From Apostichopus californicus (lineage: Eukaryota; Echinodermata; Holothuroidea; Aspidochirotida; Stichopodidae): a stretch of DNA of 22,242 bases. Position numbers and translations under genes: made by a program. Every line of letters starts with the position of its first letter. Positions within the stretch are counted from its first letter, which is position 1. Location: assembly GCA_020650975.1 (NCBI GenBank), contig JAIPMN010034506.1, forward strand, positions 1-22,242, read 5' to 3'. Below, piece after piece: positions 10,019 to 19,800 of this stretch. Below the pieces are notes generated by a model. It did no database searches, had not been told where the DNA came from, and worked only from the letters and a program-made list of their open reading frames with translations.

Positions 10019-10337
10019 GATAGCGTGGTGGCCAATTGGCTAAGGCATCGGACTCGTGATCCAAGGATTGATGATTCGATTCCTGCCTAGTTCATTACAT
10101 TGTGTCCTTGGGCAAGATGCTTTATCTCACTTGCCTCTCTCCACCCAGGGGTTAAACGGGTACCTGTGAGGTAACTTGTCATTGGGCGCAGTATATAACT
10201 GCTGCCGACTGGAGGGATTGTCTCTGGGACAGGTTATCATTGACCAGGGGTAATATAACGTCTGTATAGCGCTTTGAGACATATCGCTGGTATGAAGTGC
10301 TATATAAAAAGCAAATATTATTATTATTATTATTAAT
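10019..10337 (+). mobile_element. tRNA-derived SINE
   Basis: The head carries a pol III A box (TGGCCAATTGGCTAAGG at about 10029-10045) and a B box (GATTCGATTCC at 10073-10083), spaced as in a tRNA. A tRNA-unrelated body follows, then a tail containing GCGCTTTGAGAC, GTATGAAGTGCTATATAAA and an (ATT)n run. That 3' tail is of the type SINEs share with a partner LINE. It starts about 160 bp after the MRPL21 stop codon, so it may lie within the 3' UTR. Target duplications were not found, so the ends are approximate. Confidence 0.87.
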
Positions 10338-12604
10338 ATCCATCTTGCTCGTCAAGATATGTACCGTTAGGTATGTCTCGAATGTTCCTATGTTGTTATA
10401 AAGGCAATCGATCGCGGTCTCATAATTAAGAATTCTCTGTAGGAGTCTTCAATACTTTCTACAGTATCCACTGTTTCTGACCCCTCAGAGTTATTGTGGG
10501 ATGAGGAAGGATCATTGTACTAGTCTCGGTGAAGAAAAGCGCCATGAAAGTGAAATAGTCAAGTGCTTGCTGAAGTTTGATAGTGGGTGACCAGTATTGA
10601 CTTTATAGCATATTTGGGGGTCAGACAGGTGGACACTCAAGTTGATGATCAAATAGTGTTTGAAAAAATGAATATCAGTCAAATATATTACAAAATACAA
10701 TTAAACAAATATATTCTTAAGAGTTTAGAAATGAATGTGCAAGGTTCTAAGGACTATATTTCAATGCTTCCGCCCTCTGACAAGTTTGAAATATACATTG
10801 TCAAACAATTGAGATCACAAACTTATTTGTGTTATGATTTTGATTTTGTGTTACAAGTCTCTGAAGAAACAAGTTTGTTTAATTTATGTGTAAGCTTGGC
10901 AATTCAGTCACTCTGACTGATGAGCCATCAATACTTATTTCCTGAGAATGAAAGGAGTGAAGCGTACCTCCCAAATCGTCCTCAATTTTTTTTTTTAATT
11001 TGATTTTTTTGGTCACTGTTTAAATTTTGCCAAATGTTTACCTTTAATGATTAGTTTAAACATTAACATTCCCTTAAAACATGTGTTTTGCAGTATGGGA
11101 AAATCCCATGACTTGTGGGTGGGTTGTATAGTGGGGTAAGGCACAAAGGGGTAAAATAATGAAGTTACATTGTAAGATTAGAAAACAGCAAAACTTCAAA
11201 ACAGAGCATTCCCAACATAAATTATTTGCAGAAAAAAATAAAGATAATACAAACTGTTTTCGGACCCAATTATTTATTACAGATAATACTCTTTAATACA
11301 ATATCTAATTCTTACTCACATAATAAACTATAATATATCTCATATTAGTATATATCTCATTAGAACTCTCAAGAGAAATCACATGAAATACCCATGGCAA
11401 CTCCAAATAAAATTTTGTTAACATGTTTTAAACCTAAAGGTTGAAGATAGAAGCAAAAACAATCAAATTACATGCAGAAAAGATGACACATTTATAAAAT
11501 GGAAAAATCATTTAACCTTTGACTTTTAAAATAAACCCCATCTCCTGCCCCCCCCCCCCCCACACAAACCCAACAAGATGAAAAGGAGAAATGTCGGCGA
11601 ATGCATGATATCTTTAAGATAGAAACAACACAAACTACGTCTGTGCATATGGAAAGTATAACAAGTTTCTGCAAATAAATGAGAATATGAATGTTAACTG
11701 TGCACAAACATTTCTTATACATAATAAGGTGTTCTTCCAACTTCTAATTTTTTTCAAAAGGTTGTGGAAATTTTGCTCTCAAATGATGTTAGACCACTGC
11801 AGAAAAACCTGATACTTTTTTATTTACTCAATAATGTGCTTCACTTGCACCCACCCATATAGTGATTACAAGCCAAGGCATCACACACATACACACACAG
11901 TGCCATCACTATCACATAAAAGATTCCTTCTGCCCCCAAAAAGAAATCACAAGGTTATTCCATTTCCTCTATTACACAACTACCAACAGAAAACTGATGA
12001 AATAAAAAAATATATACCTGTTATACTTAAAGTGTTTCATTTTCCTTGACTGAAATTTTCCTTTTTTCTGAGTCGTCTACTTTCAAGAAATTACAAAAAA
12101 AGAATCGTTTTGGGAAAGACAGTGAAATTTAAATACTTCTAAAAATATGGCATTTTTCTTATTATAAAATTGCATGCAAAATTTACAACTAATTTCTCAG
12201 TCAATCACTTCACATAAATGCATGATTCACATTTTTGTTACCATAAACATCACTTTAAGTACTGTCTTAATTAAATACACTTGACCATCCTGAAATTTCT
12301 GTTTTTTTTTAACGATAAACAAAAGCACCATTTGAAGGTACCCGATGTCCAGTGAAAGTGTTTAAAAATTATTAATAAAACATGCAAAAATATATTCCAA
12401 ATGTGTCAAAATATACCATAAAATTGTATTCCTTTAGTTTTTTGACACTTTGCACATGGCCATATTAGCATATCTAGCAATTTTTGGTGTCCCTAAATAT
12501 TCCCTTTAACATCAATTCTCCACAGCTCTTACTCCAGTTTAGTGAAACTTAGCTGGGATTGAGTTTTTGAAGGCACTGTGTCAAAAACAGGACATGGAGG
12601 GAAC

Positions 12605-12876
12605 TGCAGCAAGGCTGCATAGGGTGAAATCTGTACAGTTATAATAGGTCTGCTAAGACAATAGGTGAGACAATAGGCTGAGACAATAGTTATGTTGAGT
12701 TACAATAGGTCTGCTGAGACAATAGGTGAGACAATAGGCTGAGACAATAGTTATGCTGAGTTACAATAGGTCTGCTGAGACAATAGGCTGAGACAATAGG
12801 TCTGCTGAATTACAATAGGCACTACTCGTCTCCAGAGAATATCTCTATTCTTTGGTATAGATGCAGCCTTGCTGCG
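12605..12876. repeat. Minisatellite bracketed by a 15-bp inverted repeat
   Basis: GCAGCAAGGCTGCAT at 12606-12620 is repeated exactly in reverse complement at 12861-12875. Between them, 12640-12828 holds a 61-bp tandem unit made of ACAATAGGTCTGCTGAG, GACAATAGGTGA and GACAATAGGCTGA subrepeats, with units beginning at about 12641, 12702 and 12763; the last is shortened. Confidence 0.85.
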
Positions 12877-13054
12877 GAATATTTTGCAGCTGCTGCAGCA
12901 TTTCTTTCTCACACTGGTTCTGTAATTTAACCGGACTGTCAGTCACCATTCTGAGCAAGCAAAGACAGTTGAGAGGTTATCCATAATCAGGTAACAAAGC
13001 TCTCTTGGTCAACATTTCCTGGTTCCTCCCTCTGGTTGATTGTTTCACACAATG

Positions 13055-13427
13055 GGGTTACACAGTGGCGGAGCTAGCGGTATTGGTCAGGGGGGGTGAG
13101 AATGGTCTGTAGGGGCGCTTTCGACACACATGGAGCGCACAGAAATTTTTTGAGTAAAGATGCTCCCTAGATCGCCGGAAATGACCCTTTCCAGGCCTTG
13201 CTTAATTTGCAGATAAACGAAGAATAAATAGGTGTCATCGCCATTTGGTCAGAAAATTACACCAACAAAATAGATAGATGAGAGCGCAATAAAAAAGTCA
13301 ATAATCGCGAATAAGTAAAAAGTGGTAAAAAGCTGAAAAGGGCGCCAGCAGTCCATTTGAGTCCGTCAGGGGGGGCATCCGCCCAACCCCCCCCTGACTC
13401 TATGGACGCTCCGCCACTGGGGTTACA
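13055..13427 (-). mobile_element. hAT-type MITE, copy B (element 13063-13419)
   Basis: The 357-bp element begins CAGTGGCGGAGC and ends GCTCCGCCACTG, giving perfect 12-bp inverted termini. It is bracketed by a perfect 8-bp target duplication, GGGTTACA, at 13055-13062 and 13420-13427. It is the same family as copy A at 1012-1403 in the opposite orientation. It lies 284 bp beyond the DHDH stop codon and may be transcribed within the DHDH 3' UTR. No coding capacity is seen. Confidence 0.95.
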
Positions 13428-13710
13428 CTCCCTTTGAAAACCCTTCAATCATTTGCACGAACACATTCTTGTTCAGAGAGGCTCTGAACACTGCCAACAT
13501 ATTGGCATGGTTAAACTTTCTTTTTCGATTAATATTTTCACAATTTGCAATTTGGCAAGATATTCCTCAAGTATCTAAATACAATACTTTACTTCTTTTT
13601 CATTCATAAACTTAGATCATGATTAGCCAATGATACAGAGGATGGGTATGTTGATGTAAGTTTTATAGCAAGCAGACAGAAAATGAGCTTCTCACACACA
13701 AGAACGGTTG

Positions 13711-13826
13711 CTAAGGACTTGCTCTATCGCCCTCGACCACGTATCCGAGGGAATTCCGAACCGTCTCCACGATAGTTGCCAAATTCTTACTCGCTTCGTG
13801 GCTCATGAGTGGATGTTCCTTTTTAC
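13711..13826 (-). CDS. DHDH: DHDH coding exon 7 (C-terminus)
   Basis: The acceptor is TTTTGTCTGCCAG. It completes G305 and encodes residues 306-342, KKEHPLMSHEASKNLATIVE followed by TVRNSLGY and a polar tail, ending TAG at 13713-13711. The P-L-x-S-H-E-x-S pattern followed by a long helix matches the C-terminal helix of Gfo/Idh/MocA enzymes. The tail is a few residues longer than in mammals. Confidence 0.93.
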
Positions 13827-16800
13827 CTGGCAGACAAAAGCAAAAGAGGAAAAACACTTTGAAGAAAAGAATTTCCCACCAAAAAATGGTGACACATAAA
13901 CGACCACTTTGGATTAACAAAAATTTCAAAAGAAGTGTAATCTGCTTATCACATGCAGCAGCTTATCACAAGACATTATAAGTGTATTGTTTCTTTATAA
14001 TACAATAGATGTGGAAATTGGTACTATGACTATTATAGGCAACTGGAGAACAGCAAATTAATACTCTGTTTTGGGATGTTTAAATAAGGATCCAGAAACT
14101 GCCTCACAAGAGTTCAACCTGTAATCATAAACAGCAAAAAATCGTACAAGGTCAAGAGAATGAAAAATTCACACAAATGAATGAGTTGGTATTAAAGGAT
14201 TAGTTCAGGTGTCATACATGTTTATCTTATATGAGAGAAGACAATAAAAGAAACACAATGATGAAGAAACTGTTCAAATATCTTATTCCGTTATGGAGAT
14301 ATTCAAGTTTAAAGTTCTATCTGGTTGTGTAGAAACTGCTGAAATCAGACTAGCTGTGATGTCACATCCTCACATTTCTGAAATGTCTTTGTTATTTTAT
14401 TGAAATGTTTTTTGAGATTTTATGACTTACAACCAAAAGATATAACATGTGGATCTCATATTTGTCAAGGGAAGTATCAGAGATTTAACATCTGAAGAAG
14501 TTTTGATTATATTTTTTTAGATTTGTGAAAAAAATGTAATTAATTTTTATTGAAATATATTCACACATGTTAAGAAAGTGAGGATGTGACATCACACCCT
14601 CACAGTTAGTCTTTCTACACCAGTCATTTTCAAAGAAATTTTTATATCTTCAAAGCGTGATATCTCCTAAACAGAGCATGCTATCATGATAGTTTCTTCA
14701 CTGTTCTGTTTGCCTTTTTGAGCTCTTTCATACAAAATAGACATGTCAGACACCTGAACCAATCCTTTAAAACTGAGTACTCTTGGTAAGTCTTACCATC
14801 GTTAATGGCCTGTCTCACAGCCTCTGCTTCGTAACGTAAACCAGTGGAATTATCATAGAATGGCTTAACCTTGGAGTTGGGTACAGGAAATTGAAATTGA
14901 TCTGTCCTGCCTGTTGTGGTCTTGGTCACTTCCATGCCGGTGGGACACCAGAAAGGGTTGTAAATCTATAAATAAAGATGATGGACATACATTCTGTGAG
15001 ATGTTTTACAAGTTTACAATATAAAACACCAATTCAGAAAATGAAAATCAATTGTCCTTAAAGTAAAAAACGTTAGAAAACTGTTTACCTGTAAACTATA
15101 CTGACAATTTTAAGCTGTCTGCATTTACAGAAACCATGTGCAATTTATTAAAGAACGGTAAACAAAACAAAAATTCAAAAACGAAAGTTGTCATGGAAAC
15201 CCCTTTTGGGGTTCCAATTAGTAAACAGCTGGCTGGTTTTTGATAACTTCGATGTGAGTAGGAAGCCAGAAAAGGGTTGCTAGTCTGCACATGACATGGA
15301 CAGTGATTATTAATTTGATACACTATCTAGGCAGTCCACATTCATGCAAAGATCAGGGTTGGGAAGCGTTGCTAAAATTCATTTCATGGGAATACGTTTA
15401 CTAGTTTTTCTAGTACAGGTGATTTTCTCTTATATATATATATGTGCGTGTGTCTGTATGGTTGCAAGGTTTTCCAACTCATGCTAAACATGGCAAAACA
15501 AGCTTTCAGCCTAACCATTCCCATATCGTAGTACTGCTATGGTGTGTACATGTCTCCAACTTAAAAGCATTGAAGACTCGCCCCAAACCGCATGCCGCAC
15601 TCTGAAAAGTTAACTTTCCGTTGCTTGCAAATGACGTTTTCTTCTTGTCGCTACAAAATGCAGACAGTAATGAAACGTGATACCTCGTTATCTTTTATCT
15701 AGACCTGAGATGTCCATCGCTGCTATGTACACTGTGTTGTGGGTATTGACCGTAGCTGTATGTATTGACTGTACACTAGTGTCTAATTACCGACGGTAGC
15801 AAGCTGTGTGTGTATTTTCTGGGATCGATGGTGGTGTCTAACACTTCTGTTACACCTCATTCGATACTAGGTCAGATTACCGGCATTAGACGTTAGGCTG
15901 TTATAAAAGCTGTGACAATTGCTACCTCATCACTTACCTTTATCTTCCCTTCTGTGCAGCCTACTTCTGCTTCATTTGACATCCCACAGACTCCAGAGTA
16001 CACCAAGGTAGCCATTTTGTTGTTAGGGTAGAGTAATGTGATGTTTGCACCAGCATCAACACCTTGAGTACACAGACAAGGAAAAATGTTGAATCATGTA
16101 CAAACATTGTTTACCATGTTCTGTCAAAATATCACTTTTTTTGCTCGCAAACAATTAGCATGCATGATTTTGCTAGTTTCCAAGACAATTTTCTTAAAAG
16201 TGTTATTTCAATGGCTGAAATTTGATTGCTTAATATGTTTATATATATAAAAAAAATTGAAATTTTCTGCATCTTTAGGTAAAAAAAACATCCTCATTGG
16301 GCACTTTGTATGGGGAAGACATAATCTATTCAATTTTTTTTTTTTAAAAGCATTTGATAACAACATAATGAATGATATCCATGTCACCGTGGCAATTCAG
16401 CTGAAAGGTTTTTTCTTCCTTCTTCTTAATATTGAACTAATTTCAAGTTCATGGAGCAAAATAGTATTTGTACAAAAAATTAATTTTTTGTACAAATATT
16501 TGCCTTCTGAGGAAATTCTAATTAATACAGAGAACCTTGACAGCTGAGCAAACATTCCAAATGTGCTAGGTTTCAAGGATAACCAACATGATCAAGATTT
16601 ATAAAGGCAGTAAAAACTTTTGAAGAATCAATGGCATAGTGAATTCTTTGACAGTTTCATGACTATTTATTTTTATGTTAATTTGGTAATTAGAATATTC
16701 ATGAGGTGAAATAAACAAATAACAGTAATGCATTATGAAAAGGATACGATGAATAGATTAGCTACTCTAATTCACTACATGCCCAGATTTCCACACAAAC

Positions 16801-19800
16801 AAGTTTCACTAGGCCTATAGGGCCTATACGTGCAGTGAAAATTCTCCACCAGTGGCATCATTGGTCACTGAAAATGCACATGGGTTGCTAGCGCTAGTTT
16901 GTAATGGTTATACAACCGGCCAAATTATTGGCGCTTATTCTGTAGGACGATATTGATCAACGGTCTCCGTATGTGGGTCTGATGAAGGCCCAAAATGAGT
17001 AATATCTCAGTCTGATTACCAAGTTCTGACCTTATATGAAGTATAACATGAGCCCTGAGGTATGAATATACTTGTGATTAGAACTCAAAAAAATGTAAAA
17101 AAGAAGTATTTTGAATACATCACTGTATTTCATATTGGGGGGGGCAAGACTGTAGCACAAAGCAAATTTGGGGGGGCACTGCCCCCCCTTTGGCCCCCCT
17201 CTGGCTACGCCACTGGTACTGGAGGAGTTTTTCGATCCTGCTGTTGGAAGGATGCCACTACGTAGATATCCAAGGAGTGCTAGTACCCTTATCATTTATG
17301 CCAGTCAAAATAGGTTGCATTCAATGAACCGTACCTTGTGATAGGGACAAGGTATTTTACGGTGGCTTAATAGGGACATAGGGGGAGAAAAATAAGTTTC
17401 CCAAAATCACAAAATTTTGGACTTTTTAAAGTCAAAATTTTAGCCTTTTTTTTTTTACCTCATAAGTCATCAAATTTGACTTCTAAAGTCAAAATTTGGA
17501 CCTTTACTTGTGACCTCATAAGTAAAAAATTTGACTTTTTAAAGTCAAAATTTTAGCCTTTTTTTTTTAACCTCATAAGTAATAAAATTTGACTTCTAAA
17601 GTCAAAATTTTGACCTTTTCTTGTGACCTCATAAGTAAAAAAATTTGATTTTTATCTCAAAATTTTTTCTTTCCTATGTCCCTTTTATGCCACCATAGTA
17701 TTTAGATGGGGATTGTAACGATCACAGCATGGAATATTTTTCTTTTCCATATAAGAGTCACATTACATGTCCAGCTGAACCCATGAAACTGATGGATACA
17801 GTAGGCCAACATGAGACATGAATGTTATTCCACCAAGTGGTGTCTATCCATTTAACCCTCATTCAAATTTAACTTGAGACATGTCCAAACCTTCAGGTGT
17901 GAGATGTCCAGAGACAGAAACAGATGTAGGTGCTTCATCACCAAAGACCATCATAGCAAATTGGGCTGTATACATGCCTATATCATACATTGCTCCTCCT
18001 CCGAGTGCTGAAAGAAAAATAATTTAGAACAAGAAATTAAGTATCATTATATATATATTATATATACATATACATCTAATTGAAATCGTACTGCTTAACC
18101 CTAAACGCTAGTTAGGATAGGGGCCTAGCTCTACTAGTACTACTTATGTACTAGTCTGCCCAACTTCAATTTAATTCCATGCTGCAGTGCAATTTATGGA
18201 GGCCACAATCATGTTTGAGCCACGGTTTGTTTCACACCCACCCGTACAAACTTTTCGGGCCTTGAATAAAGTCAAACTAAAAGCCACAACTGTGAGACAG
18301 GGAAATGAGGCCACTGTACCATTTAGAGTGGTTGTCAGTAATGTGTGTTATACAGTTGGGATGATTTCAATTTCCATTGGTTTCTTTTCTGCAACACAAA
18401 GTCAATTGGAATATGCAAATTTATCACAGTGTCTAACGGGCATTCAGTCGTTTGCTAAAGAATTGTTGTACCATCATTGCACGACGTCACAGAGAATGTT
18501 CGATTAACGACCAATCGCGTGCAATTTGTTTGGCCTCCCCTGCCAAGAGATTATTTCAACTATTGGCTTCTTTGCAGAAAACCCCCTCTGTAGAGGATAC
18601 ATAGTAGATGTCATCTTTTCCTTTGTGTCGTCCTGGGATATCTGCAAATATTTCATCCACCTCTCCTGCCCCTCTCGGCCTCCCTTATTTTATGTCCGAC
18701 CAAGAAATAAATAACCCTCATCACTGACCTTTCATTGCAACACGCTCTTTGGTTATGAGTGGAAGACAAAATGTTGCTTGGACGATTTGAGCCTCTCCTA
18801 TTTCTTTGCTAGCAATAATGTCTCTTATTTTCTGATAGACGGGGAAAAATCGACTCCAAACAGCCTGTAGGGATGACAAAGGAAAATATAATTTCATGTC
18901 AGAAAGTCATGTATATATTGTGTATTTCAGATCCTCCTGCAAGCAGGAACTCGCGATGAAGCCATCAATGGCTTATCAAAGCCGCAAGCTGACCGAAGTC
19001 AGTCTCTTAGACTCATATTTAACGTCCATGATTATGAATTGTCAATTGTCAACAACTCTGTAACTGGACGACAAACATTAATCTTGGAGTGACTCGAATT
19101 TGGGACCTTATGATTTGAAAGGCACCGGCGTTAACCACTGAGCTAACACTCCACATTAAAATCCAGTCATTAAAATCCTTTGAACAGAGATTGACAATGA
19201 TAAGGTCAACTCCCTTACGTGAGACATTTAAATTAATATAATATTTTGAATATGCCTCTACATCTGAATATAATACAGAGGGTTAGAACTTGTAGGATAG
19301 AATTTTTTATGAAAAACTTTCAGCGATTTTTTTCAAAATTCCTAAAGTTTGGAGCCAAAGATTTTGCCCTACAGAATAGATTTGTACAACATACAATAGT
19401 GAGAATCATAACTATCTTTAGAAAGTGTAAAGATTAAAAACACTTCTGATAAACTAGCTGTCAAACCTCAAAAATGTGTCAGTTTTCTTCTTTTTCATTC
19501 CTCAATGCTCCTTTTTCCTCATCTAGGACTTACCTCCATACAGAAGACATTCTTTTCTTTTGCCAAGGACTGTATCTCTGTCAACTGCTTCACATTCAAT
19601 GCCATTGGCTTTTCACACAAGACATTCTTGTTGTGATTCAAAAACAGCTTGCATAAAGGGAAATGTTCTGTGTTAATTGAACCAATGTAAACAATATCTG
19701 CAGAAAGATAAAACAAATGGAAACAATTACAGGTACATTTTTCACATTGCAGGTTAGGGAGCAGGTAGGGTGGGGGGGGGGGGGGGCAAGAAGATGGAGC

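Larger units (their letters stand above)
9860..13710. other. Convergent intergenic region between MRPL21 and DHDH stop codons
   Basis: This should contain both 3' UTRs. No strong polyadenylation signal stands close to either stop codon. An AATAAA on the minus strand at 11819-11824 is one possible DHDH signal, but it would make a 1.9-kb UTR. The region also holds a SINE, a minisatellite and a hAT MITE, listed separately. Between about 10340 and 12600 the sequence is AT-rich with no repeat or exon I can identify; the open frames at 10587-10916 (plus) and 11492-11740 (minus) are unrecognisable. Confidence 0.6.

Noticed and set aside
10587..10916. 109-codon plus-strand open frame in the convergent region
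   Set aside because: The composition is AT-driven, there is no recognisable motif, and it starts inside otherwise non-coding DNA.
17032..17295. Overlapping open frames containing GVARGGPKGG and PPLWPPSGYATG
   Set aside because: These peptides are translations of a transposon terminus with G and C runs, seen on both strands at the same place.
18187..18507. 106-codon plus-strand open frame in DHDH intron 3
   Set aside because: There is no domain, no splice partners and no homology that I recognise. GGAGGCCA and its complement near 18197 and 18531 hint at inverted ends, but no target duplication was found.
19085..19153. Functional tRNA gene on the minus strand
   Set aside because: The acceptor-like stem is good, but the anticodon and T arms do not pair properly and the unit continues into a SINE body.
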